13,095 bases of DNA from JANWHZ01 sp035758575 (GTDB taxonomy: Bacteria; Patescibacteriota; Saccharimonadia; Saccharimonadales; UBA4665). The number at the start of each line of letters is the position of its first letter. Positions within the stretch are counted from its first letter, which is position 1. Location of the stretch: contig DASTXH010000038.1 in the NCBI GenBank assembly GCA_035758575.1, positions 1-13,095 on the forward strand, read 5' to 3'. Of this stretch, positions 6,622-12,965 are shown in pieces. The translations under genes and the position numbers were made by a program. The notes beneath the pieces are model-generated. The model did no database searches. It saw nothing but the letters and a program-made list of their open reading frames with translations, and had not been told where the DNA came from.

Positions 6622-6696
6622 AACCTTGTAAGCATACGGCCGTTACGCTGGTACGTAAGTGACTGCCGTCACGTTTGCAGGTGGTACTGGTTGCGG

Positions 6697-6963
6697 CTAG
6701 TCGCCGCCAAAGCCGCCGAATATGTCTTCTATGAACGATCCGCGCCGTTCTTTTTTGAAGCGGTGGTCTTTGGTGTGTTTGGCGTGCTCTTCCGGCATGC
6801 CGCCATATTCGTGCCGGGGCGGTTCATAGCTGTCGGACTTTTCAATAATTTTGTCCAGCTCACCACGGTCAAGCCATACGCCGCGACACTGCGGGCAATA
6901 GTCTATCTCTACACCGGTGCGTTCAGTCATGACCAGCGTTGTATCATCAACAGGGCATTTCAT
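6697..6963 (-). CDS. TFIIB-type zinc-ribbon small protein
   Basis: An 88-residue protein with a short zinc ribbon: C3-P-V-D6 at the N-terminus and C23-P-Q-C26 followed by RGVWLDRGELDKIIE, the family's hallmark segment. The first knuckle has Asp at the position where many homologues have a second Cys, so zinc binding would be Cys3 plus Asp, or metal may be lost. Residues 45-80 are charged (PEEHAKHTKDHRFKKERRG), and the end is Gly-rich (FGGFGGD). A strong Shine-Dalgarno sequence (AAAGGAG, 8 bp before the ATG) fixes the start, the best such site in this window. The role in the family is unknown; the protein is likely cytoplasmic. Confidence 0.85.
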   Translation of the reverse strand: MKCPVDDTTLVMTERTGVEIDYCPQCRGVWLDRGELDKIIEKSDSYEPPRHEYGGMPEEHAKHTKDHRFKKERRGSFIEDIFGGFGGD

Positions 6964-7038
6964 GTATGTTCTCCTTTAGGCAAAGTGTATCAAGCGTGAG
7001 GTATGCAGTCTGTGATACAGGGCAAGAATGAGCGGATG

Positions 7039-7605
7039 TTACAGGTAGCGGCTATAGGCGCCGGTGTTGTAAGTTGTCCAGGCGCCCCAGCCTTGTGTTT
7101 GGTACTTTACGTAAGCTATGGCAATATTTTGTGCCGGGTCAAATATCGCAAGGTTGTGTAGCTGCATGAGACCATAATCGTTCGTAGGGCTGATGGCGGA
7201 TGGGTTGCCGCCGCTTTCCGCCTGGCAAATCGCTTCGGCTAGGGACACATTCCAGTTGTATAGTCTGAACAGTGCATCGTACGATCTGCAACTATTTGTT
7301 GCTATATTGGCCTGTATCTGCAAGTGCATCATGCTGGCGGTCATTTCCGATGCCTGACAGGCCGCGGCCACGCTGCCGTTCTGTATGCCGTACCGGGCGC
7401 AGTACAGCGCGTGGGTATCGGCATAAAAACCGTCAGGCGGCGACACGGCCGCCGAGGTCGCGGCGGGCTGCGTAAATTGCAAGACAAAATGCACACACAC
7501 CAAGCCGCCCAGCAGGGCAAGTGTTGCCGCGGCTGCTTTTTTACAGCGCAGCAGTTGTTGGGCGCTTGGTACAGGTAGTGCGCCGAAAAGCCGGACTCCG
7601 TACAT
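7039..7605 (-). CDS. Membrane-anchored lysozyme/lytic transglycosylase-like protein
   Basis: The 188-residue protein has an N-terminal basic stretch and one hydrophobic segment (about 24-44), likely a signal anchor that puts the rest outside the membrane. The C-terminal 75 residues look like a lysozyme-like fold of the SLT/goose-lysozyme type: NVSLAEAICQAESGGNPSA with catalytic Glu130, DYGLMQLH (143-150), then FDPAQNIAIAYVKYQTQGW and AWTTYNTGAYSRYL, the usual family ending. The predicted role is cleavage of peptidoglycan, of self for growth or of a host cell in an epibiont. Four Cys (69, 83, 106, 127) could form disulfides. The start is ATG 7605; TAGTCT (7617-7612) lies 7 bp further upstream, in the position expected for a leaderless mRNA. 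No Shine-Dalgarno sequence. Confidence 0.8.
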   Translation of the reverse strand: MYGVRLFGALPVPSAQQLLRCKKAAAATLALLGGLVCVHFVLQFTQPAATSAAVSPPDGFYADTHALYCARYGIQNGSVAAACQASEMTASMMHLQIQANIATNSCRSYDALFRLYNWNVSLAEAICQAESGGNPSAISPTNDYGLMQLHNLAIFDPAQNIAIAYVKYQTQGWGAWTTYNTGAYSRYL

Positions 7606-7611
7606 ATCACA

Positions 7612-7620
7612 AGACTAACA
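7612..7620 (-). promoter_or_regulatory. Extended -10 box for the lysozyme-like gene
   Basis: On the minus strand TGTTAGTCT fits the extended -10 pattern TGnTAnnnT. The predicted start of transcription, about 7 bp downstream, falls at the A of ATG 7605. Weak on its own; it matters as part of the pattern seen at several starts in this window. Confidence 0.35.
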
Positions 7621-7653
7621 GGGGTGCCGCCACAGGGCAAGCATAAGCGTATC

Positions 7654-8358
7654 CTAGTACTGCGCTGCGTGGTACTCGTGCCGGCGTTCGTCGAAAGTAA
7701 GTGCCTCGCCCTCGATTCCTTCCAGACCGCTCGCTAGGCCGCTGAAAGCTTTTTCTAGATGCTGCATCTCTTCGATACTAAACCAGGCGTTACGGCCGCC
7801 CTCGAACTGCTCAACAAGTACTCCCGCAGGTTCGTTGCCGTATACTATGAAGAATATTTTGTCCTCAAGCAGTTCGCCGGTTTGCTGGTCATGATCCATC
7901 TTGTGGTAGATCCCCTTGAACCGCAGATTTGCGGTGAGCCCCGTTTCCTCTAGTAGTTCGCGGGCAGCGCATGCCAGTATAGTCTCGCCATACCGGATTT
8001 TACCTGACGGTCGGCCCCAAAAGCCGTAGTACGGCTGCTTCAGGCGTTGTTGGCAGAGCCATTTGTTTTCATCATTTTTGATGGCCAGCAGTACCGATAC
8101 TTTTGGTTGGCGCTCTATAGTCCTATTGTCGGTATCGAAACGGTTGGCGAACTCTTTGCCGGGGACAGTCAGTGTGTAGTCGCCCTGGTCAGTCTTCTGC
8201 AGTAGGCCTTGATCGACCATCTGCTTGAGATGGAATGTAAAATGGTCGCTGGCGAGTTGGCTGGCCTTTTGCAGCTCGGCAAAGGCTGCCGATGGGCGAA
8301 AAAGCAGTACGTGTAGGATGGCTACTTGGGCCGGATGCATTTGGTCATTAATTTTCAT
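7654..8358 (-). CDS. Winged-helix DNA-binding domain fused to a Nudix hydrolase
   Basis: The 234-residue protein has two parts. Residues 8-70 form a winged-helix domain of the ArsR-like or MarR-like kind (FAELQKASQLASDHFTFHLK as helix-turn-helix, then GLLQKTDQGDYTLT as the wing). Residues 85-210 form a Nudix domain with a perfect box GKIRYGE-x7-RELLEETGL (119-141), so catalytic residues are intact. In the known NrtR regulators the Nudix domain comes first and the winged helix second; here the order is reversed. It may be a regulator sensing a nucleotide-sugar or dinucleotide, or an active pyrophosphohydrolase. The start follows a good TATAAT (8390-8385) with a leader of about 20 bases, which also carries a short upstream ATG frame (8374-8351). 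The substrate is unknown. Confidence 0.88.
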   Translation of the reverse strand: MKINDQMHPAQVAILHVLLFRPSAAFAELQKASQLASDHFTFHLKQMVDQGLLQKTDQGDYTLTVPGKEFANRFDTDNRTIERQPKVSVLLAIKNDENKWLCQQRLKQPYYGFWGRPSGKIRYGETILACAARELLEETGLTANLRFKGIYHKMDHDQQTGELLEDKIFFIVYGNEPAGVLVEQFEGGRNAWFSIEEMQHLEKAFSGLASGLEGIEGEALTFDERRHEYHAAQY

Positions 8359-8384
8359 AGGGTAAGTCCATAGGTATGTTCACG

Positions 8385-8390
8385 ATTATA
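8385..8390 (-). promoter_or_regulatory. Extended -10 box TATAAT for the wHTH-Nudix gene
   Basis: Minus strand reads TTTGTATAAT: TG one base before a perfect TATAAT, an extended -10. Transcription would start near 8378, giving a leader of about 20 bases before ATG 8358. No clear -35 box. Confidence 0.55.
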
Positions 8391-8475
8391 CAAATATCTA
8401 GCTCGTTGACTAGTAAAGTCTGCTTTAGCGGATGCGCTCACCGCGAGTCTGTACTGGCTGTAAGCTGTGTGGTTT

Positions 8476-9831
8476 TTAGGTATCGTGTTTTAGGCATGCA
8501 ATAAACGCATCGCTCCACCAAAACACATTTTGTGTGCGTACGTTTGCTTGTAGTTGGTTCCAGCGGTGCTGTTTTTCGGGTGCGGGCATGGTAAGAGCGG
8601 CGTACAGTCCGTTGGCTATGCTTTGGACGCTGTGCGGCGTCACCAGCAGGGCATCGCGCAGCTGTTCAGCTGCGCCTGCCAGCCTGCTCAACACCAGCGT
8701 GCCTGGTTGGGCGCGGGCGGCTATGTACTCTTTGGCTACCAGGTTCATGCCGTCTATATATGGCGTCACCAGTAGCACATCGGCTAGCCGGTACCAGGCG
8801 TTTAGTTCCTCGAATCCGTGGTTGCGGTAGGCGTATGACACATGTGCGGTCTGTTTTTTCTCGTGGAACGTTGCATTTATTGCTGCGACGTTTTTTTCGA
8901 CAGTGCGCTGTAGTGTGCGGTATTCGTGGCGCGCTTCGCGGGATGGCGCCACTATCAGGTGGTAGCGTATGTGCCGCAGGTCGTGCTGGTCTACGGCTCG
9001 CGCAAAGCCTTGTAGCTGTTCGATGATACCTTTGGTGTAATCTAGCCGCGAAACAGAAAGCACCACGCGTTGCCCTTGGACACTGGGCGATAGCTGCCCC
9101 AGATACTCATGTACCGAAGCTAGCTTGCCGGCGTTGGCATACTCATCAAAATCAATACCAATGGGAAAAACCTTGCTTCTGGTGCCGGCTGGCATTGGTA
9201 TGCGTGCGGCCCGGGCGCATGCCTGAAAACGGCGCATGTCCCGAGTGGTTTGAAAGCCCCTCAGATTTGCCGCGGCGATGCCTGCCAAGAGTGCGCGATG
9301 CTCTGTAATGTTCATAAAGATAGCGGCAGGCGGAAAGGGCGTATGCAGAAAAAAACCGATAGGGTTATGAACGCCCATCTCGCGAAGCGCCTGCGGCAAG
9401 AGCATCAGGTGAAAATCGTGCACCCATATCAGGTCGTGTGGCTGGCAATTGGTGGCAACAGTTTGCGCAAACCGTGCAGTAACCGCCTGCAACGCTTCCC
9501 AATCGGCCTGGTCATCGCGTGCGTGCGGCTGCATGGCGTGAAGCGTTGGCCACAGTACTCCGTTGGCAAACCGGTCATAGTACCGGTGCAGCAGCCGAGC
9601 CGGAATTGCGACGGGCGCAATGCTTGGCGGTAGGCTAAGCGTAGCATGCTCGCGTTTTGAAAACGGCTGCCGGTTGCCCGCCCAGCCTACCCATAGGGCC
9701 GGATGTTTTTTACCAACAGCGCTAAGACCTGTGGCCAGCCCGCCTATACTGCGATTTATAGTAAGCCCGCTGCCATCACGCGTAATATGCACCGGTAGCC
9801 GGTTCGAAACGATGATGACGCGGCGTTGCAT
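8476..9831 (-). CDS. otsA: Trehalose-6-phosphate synthase (GT20 glycosyltransferase)
   Basis: The enzyme transfers glucose from UDP-glucose (or another NDP-glucose) to glucose 6-phosphate. The 451 residues from ATG 9831 match the usual length; an in-frame start at 10032 would add 67 residues overlapping the divergent gene, with no family match. Landmarks: SNRLP (9-13), SIGGLATGL (28-36), WVHDFHLMLLP (136-146), HTPFPP (163-168), FPIGIDFDEY (222-231), RLDYTKGI (262-269) and DGMNLVAKEY (360-369), with family catalytic and nucleotide-binding residues intact. ATG 9846 is an in-frame alternative adding 5 residues. Divergent HAD phosphatase gene at 9882 suggests a synthase-phosphatase pair for trehalose as compatible solute or stress sugar. 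No Shine-Dalgarno sequence is seen; a TATGAT box (9847-9842) lies 10 bp before the start. Confidence 0.93.
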   Translation of the reverse strand: MQRRVIIVSNRLPVHITRDGSGLTINRSIGGLATGLSAVGKKHPALWVGWAGNRQPFSKREHATLSLPPSIAPVAIPARLLHRYYDRFANGVLWPTLHAMQPHARDDQADWEALQAVTARFAQTVATNCQPHDLIWVHDFHLMLLPQALREMGVHNPIGFFLHTPFPPAAIFMNITEHRALLAGIAAANLRGFQTTRDMRRFQACARAARIPMPAGTRSKVFPIGIDFDEYANAGKLASVHEYLGQLSPSVQGQRVVLSVSRLDYTKGIIEQLQGFARAVDQHDLRHIRYHLIVAPSREARHEYRTLQRTVEKNVAAINATFHEKKQTAHVSYAYRNHGFEELNAWYRLADVLLVTPYIDGMNLVAKEYIAARAQPGTLVLSRLAGAAEQLRDALLVTPHSVQSIANGLYAALTMPAPEKQHRWNQLQANVRTQNVFWWSDAFIACLKHDT

Positions 9832-9843
9832 CTTGTAGCCAAT

Positions 9844-9871
9844 CATAGCACAGTCCAACGGCTGTGCTATG
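9844..9871. repeat. Perfect 10-bp inverted repeat in the divergent otsA/phosphatase promoter region
   Basis: CATAGCACAG (9844-9853), 8-bp centre TCCAACGG, CTGTGCTATG (9862-9871). Each arm ends in a -10-like box reading outward: TATGAT (9847-9842, minus) towards otsA and TATGCT (9868-9873, plus) towards the phosphatase, 20 bp apart. The whole gap between the two start codons is only 50 bp. The repeat may be an operator for a dimeric regulator or simply two mirrored promoters. The symmetry is seen directly; function is inferred. Confidence 0.55.
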
Positions 9872-9881
9872 CTGGACATAG

Positions 9882-10868
9882 ATGAGCAAGACGATGGAAC
9901 ATGGGCATGCGGTATCGAAGATTGTGCTATGCAACGCTGTGGAGGCGGACCGTCAGGCGCTACGACTATTGCATGGCGGCGCGTCAAACACGCTACTAAG
10001 CCGAACCTATGATGAGCCGTCTGCGCGGTCATTTCTATCTAGCGTAGATACCATTTTTAGTGATATAGACGGCACGTTGACGGACGAGGGCGCGCCTATG
10101 TCTGCGGAGTGTATCGCGGCTCTGTTGGCGTTAGCCAAGGCAGGCAAAACGGTTACATTAGTGACGGGAAGATCCTACGACGAGGTAGCCGGCTTGATGA
10201 GCAGCTTGCCAAGGGCGTTGTCGTTACATGTTATATACGAGAAGGGCGGGTACGAATTTGTACGCGACGCTGATGGCGATAGGACGAAGCATCTGCTGGC
10301 AACGCAAGAGATAGAGGGCAGCGCCGCAGCAGTCCGCAGGGTATTCTGGCAGCAAAAAGCTACGCTTGAGCGCCGGTACGCCAACGTTACATTTGGCTGG
10401 GCGGGTACAGGCCAGCATCAAAGCCTGGTGAGCATCGATGCCTTCCAGGGTGCGGTGCCACCAGGCTATGCGGCGATGGTCGGCAGCGAACGGTCGGCGC
10501 TGAAGGTGAAGGATACGCAGCTGTTGGCACGGATCGCTTATGATCTTGCACAATTTTTGAAAGAGTACCAGCCGGCATGGCAGGTAACGCATCTGCTGAA
10601 CGGCAATTTTGAACTCGGCCCAAAAGACATAGCGAAAGATGAGGCTATCAGGCAAACGGAGCGCTGGCGGCGCGCCCGCGCCGTACTGCTCCTGGGCGAC
10701 GGCCCCAATGATCGCAGCATGTTCGCCTTGCGCGCTCAGGGTAAGGCCGCGGCCGGGCTGGTGCTGCACCGCGAGGCTGCCCTGGCGCTGGTTAGCGACG
10801 TAGATTTTGTATCGTTCGGAAGGGCAAACCCGTACCCGTTTTTCACCTTGCTTAGCCGTGTCGAATGA
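9882..10868 (+). CDS. HAD-superfamily phosphatase, candidate trehalose-6-phosphate phosphatase
   Basis: The 328-residue protein has all four HAD motifs: DIDGTLTD (61-68, nucleophile Asp61 and acid Asp63), LVTGRS (93-98), a Lys in GPKDIAKDEA (K248 or K252), and GDGPND (272-277). The long region between motifs II and III (about 100-245) is a C2-type cap, as in the Cof/IIB subclass that includes trehalose-, sucrose- and mannosylglycerate-phosphate phosphatases. Residues 1-55 are an extra N-terminal segment without recognised domain. Its divergent placement next to otsA, sharing the inverted repeat, supports OtsB-like activity by inference. Sequence alone does not exclude another sugar phosphatase. 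The start is ATG 9882, with ATG 9894 possible; no Shine-Dalgarno sequence. The 3' end overlaps the convergent ATP-grasp gene by 17 bp. Confidence 0.85.
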   Translation: MSKTMEHGHAVSKIVLCNAVEADRQALRLLHGGASNTLLSRTYDEPSARSFLSSVDTIFSDIDGTLTDEGAPMSAECIAALLALAKAGKTVTLVTGRSYDEVAGLMSSLPRALSLHVIYEKGGYEFVRDADGDRTKHLLATQEIEGSAAAVRRVFWQQKATLERRYANVTFGWAGTGQHQSLVSIDAFQGAVPPGYAAMVGSERSALKVKDTQLLARIAYDLAQFLKEYQPAWQVTHLLNGNFELGPKDIAKDEAIRQTERWRRARAVLLLGDGPNDRSMFALRAQGKAAAGLVLHREAALALVSDVDFVSFGRANPYPFFTLLSRVE

Positions 10869-11907
10869 CGGCGCGTATCTGGTTGGCAATAAGATGCCTG
10901 AGGTAACGAACGATGCCAGGGTGACCTTCATCTTTATTGATAATGTATGGATAGCTTGCATTAAGTTCTACTGCTCGCCATCCGGGGTCATCCTGGGGCC
11001 GTGCGGCACCATACGCAACATCTAACGCAGAATATAACGCGAGTGATCCGGTTGCCTGGGCTATCTGTTTGGTCGTGTGCAGGGCGGTTTCTAGAAGCCG
11101 CTCGGGGATGGTGTCGGGGTCTACGAAAAACCAGTGGTCGCCATTTTGAATAGCGCGTCCGACGGGGAAAACGTCAGTGCCTGCGGGCGAGTGAAATGTA
11201 TACAGACGGATTTCTTTTGGTGCTTGTGCTTGGCTCCACTGCTGAAATCTCGGCGCAGCCAGGGCATCGTAGGGCTTTATGTTATCCGGCAGAGGAATTG
11301 AGAAATCAAAAGCCGGCTGAATAATATGCGTATTGTCGGGCGATAACAGCTCGGGCCGTTGCTGAAGAGTGGGTAATACTGCATAGCGCTGTAGCCGCTG
11401 TACGCCGCGGCCTCCCCGGCCTTTGACGGGTTTCACAATAAACTCACCGACATCATCGTAGCGGTCGAGGAACGCGACAGCTTCTGCTGCATCGTGAATG
11501 GCCGCAGTATCGATACTTATGCCGGTGGGCTCTAGCATCTCGCTGTGCATGCGGGATTTATCGGCATCAAGTTCAAATACGGCGTTCTCATAAATAACGG
11601 GCGGCAGTGCGCCTGGTTCCTGGAGCTGTTGCATGCGGATGGGCCGCCCCATGCAGTTATATAGAAGTCCTATGTCGCGAAGCGGCATTTCTTGAAAGCG
11701 TGATTGTATAACCCCTTTGGAAGACACGGGGCGGGCTTTTACAGCAGCTGCCCCTAGGGTGCGTTCGCCGTATTCAATGACAGCACCTTGTATGCCGTCG
11801 GGTTCAAGCTCCGAGAAGACAAGATCTAAGTGTCCTATAGGTGGATTTTTTCCAGCCATTGAGGGCGGAGAAGTTATTTCGTATAGAAAACCAACCGTTT
11901 CAGACAT
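10852..11907 (-). CDS. ATP-grasp family ligase-like protein
   Basis: ATP-grasp enzymes activate a carboxylate as acyl-phosphate and join it to an amine or thiol. The 351-residue protein shows FIVKPVKGRGGRGVQ (156-170) as the nucleotide-binding strand and glycine-rich loop, a hinge-like segment (HIIQPAFDFS, 194-203), KEIRLYTF (231-238), DVAYG (296-300), and the metal-binding WRAVELNASYP (310-320, with E314 and N316). Residues 1-110 form a pre-grasp domain. This is closest in plan to RimK/glutathione-synthase-like ligases; the substrate is not evident. The start is ATG 11907 with only a weak GGAA upstream, and TATAAT (11969-11964) about 57 bp away. It is read in the same direction as the nitrilase-like gene 98 bp upstream. 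Confidence 0.8.
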   Translation of the reverse strand: MSETVGFLYEITSPPSMAGKNPPIGHLDLVFSELEPDGIQGAVIEYGERTLGAAAVKARPVSSKGVIQSRFQEMPLRDIGLLYNCMGRPIRMQQLQEPGALPPVIYENAVFELDADKSRMHSEMLEPTGISIDTAAIHDAAEAVAFLDRYDDVGEFIVKPVKGRGGRGVQRLQRYAVLPTLQQRPELLSPDNTHIIQPAFDFSIPLPDNIKPYDALAAPRFQQWSQAQAPKEIRLYTFHSPAGTDVFPVGRAIQNGDHWFFVDPDTIPERLLETALHTTKQIAQATGSLALYSALDVAYGAARPQDDPGWRAVELNASYPYIINKDEGHPGIVRYLRHLIANQIRAVIRHG

Positions 11908-11963
11908 GCTATATTCCGATTCTTTAAGTAAAAAAGACGACTGCAGCTCACAAGATAGGCCAG

Positions 11964-11969
11964 ATTATA
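11964..11969 (-). promoter_or_regulatory. -10 box TATAAT upstream of the ATP-grasp gene
   Basis: A perfect TATAAT on the minus strand within the 98-bp gap after the nitrilase-like gene. Transcription from it would start near 11957 and give a leader of about 50 bases before ATG 11907. No clear -35 box. Confidence 0.4.
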
Positions 11970-12005
11970 TAGTTTGCGCCGCTGGAAATCTACAGTAGTG
12001 CTATG

Positions 12006-12884
12006 TCACGGCTTTGACAGCACCAGTGAGATTGGGGCGCCCTCAGGGCCGGGTGCGCGGTCGCATACGATTATTTGTTGTAGTGTTTTGTTGGTGCTCA
12101 GGATGGCACTCGCCATGCTCTGTAGTGCGTTATGGTAGTACCAGTCGGGGTCGTCATCTTTTGAGTTCAAGAGACCCTCTGGAAGACCTACGGCCCAACA
12201 TGACGATACGAGCAGGCGTTTTGCGCCATGGGCAATGAATTTTGTTTGTTGGTACCTAGCGGCAAGAGCTGTGTCTCCCGTGAGACGTTCAACGTAAGGC
12301 GCGGCCGAATGTTCGCGCCAATTCGTCTGTACTTCTTTTGCGCCGATCAAGTCTCTACATATCAATATCGAGGCATCGCCAAGGCTAATTGGCTGGGCGT
12401 CTGGAGCCGGTTCTCCCTGGCGCGCCTCGTCTCCCATAAGAATACGCTTCCGTTCGACTGCGGCTATCCGTCCATCTCGTAGTATCAGCGCGGCATTATA
12501 CGGCTTCGGTGCATAAGGAAGCATGTAGGGGGTGCCAATGATGAATGTTGCATTGCGTTGGGCACGTGATACTTCTATTGCCTCACCTATGCGCTGTCGA
12601 ACGGTAAGCATAGGATTAGTATCATTCTGCGGCATACCGGCAAGGGTTATAAGCTCAGGTGTCAGTACTACGGCAGAGCCAAGCTCTTGGCTGGCAAGCG
12701 AAGCGACGGTTTCGTCCCAGGTAGGATGCGAGGCCATCACTACACTTTGCTGGCTACGCAGCGCTGGGTCGTTCGGAGTAAGCGCACGAACGTCATTGCC
12801 GTCCACGATAAAATCGCCGTACTGGCGTATCAGCGTTTCATACAGCTCGGGCGGTGTGCCTCCTTGCTCGTGGTTGTTTGGCAT
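12006..12884 (-). CDS. Carbon-nitrogen hydrolase (nitrilase superfamily) protein
   Basis: The family hydrolyses amide or nitrile bonds using a Glu-Lys-Cys triad. All three are visible in the 292-residue protein: Glu77 in VVLTPEL (72-78), Lys146 in AAVERKRIL (141-149), and Cys176 in ILICRDLIG (173-181). The intervening NAALILRDGRI (130-140) is typical. The ATG at 12884 was chosen over the longer TTG start at 12902 because a TACAAT -10 box (12896-12891) lies inside that extension, and would start the mRNA at the ATG itself. A C-terminal DDDPDWYYHNALQSM and DRAPGPEG tail is unlike standard members I can recall. The substrate is unknown; the adjacent ATP-grasp ligase makes amide/peptide metabolism plausible. 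Confidence 0.85.
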   Translation of the reverse strand: MPNNHEQGGTPPELYETLIRQYGDFIVDGNDVRALTPNDPALRSQQSVVMASHPTWDETVASLASQELGSAVVLTPELITLAGMPQNDTNPMLTVRQRIGEAIEVSRAQRNATFIIGTPYMLPYAPKPYNAALILRDGRIAAVERKRILMGDEARQGEPAPDAQPISLGDASILICRDLIGAKEVQTNWREHSAAPYVERLTGDTALAARYQQTKFIAHGAKRLLVSSCWAVGLPEGLLNSKDDDPDWYYHNALQSMASAILSTNKTLQQIIVCDRAPGPEGAPISLVLSKP

Positions 12885-12890
12885 CGCCCT

Positions 12891-12896
12891 ATTGTA
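12891..12896 (-). promoter_or_regulatory. -10 box TACAAT for the nitrilase-like gene
   Basis: Minus strand TACAAT followed by AGGGCG and the ATG at 12884, so a start 7 bp downstream of the box is the A of ATG. GGG in the spacer is too close to act as a Shine-Dalgarno site in a leaderless mRNA. No clear -35 box. Confidence 0.5.
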
Positions 12897-12965
12897 CCGC
12901 AAGACCCTGGGTTTTCTCTGACGTATTATTGCGCAGGGAAGAGTGCATTGTTACCCAGCTGGGGG

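Noticed and set aside
5876..6631. Long plus-strand open frame of about 250 codons opposite the ABC ATPase
   Set aside because: It is antisense to a gene with all ABC motifs and its composition (Ser/Arg/Cys-rich, no motifs) is typical of a shadow frame.
8406..8475. Terminator hairpin after otsA (GCGG...CCGC around 8440)
   Set aside because: The stem is only four base pairs and is not followed by a T-run on the otsA strand.
9832..10032. Longer otsA frame starting at 10032 with 67 extra residues
   Set aside because: The extension lies over the divergent phosphatase gene and the inverted repeat, has no similarity to trehalose-6-phosphate synthases, and the family's N-terminal SNRLP begins right after ATG 9831.
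10224..10961. Minus-strand open frame of 245 codons opposite the HAD phosphatase
   Set aside because: It is antisense to a gene with clear HAD motifs, has no recognisable domain and also overlaps the ATP-grasp gene in another frame.
12885..12902. TTG start at 12902 for the nitrilase-like gene
   Set aside because: The six extra codons contain a good TACAAT -10 box, so they are more likely promoter than coding; ATG 12884 fits better.
12954..12963. Palindrome CCCAGCTGGG
   Set aside because: A single 10-bp palindrome just downstream of a stop codon, with no T-run or second copy; likely chance.
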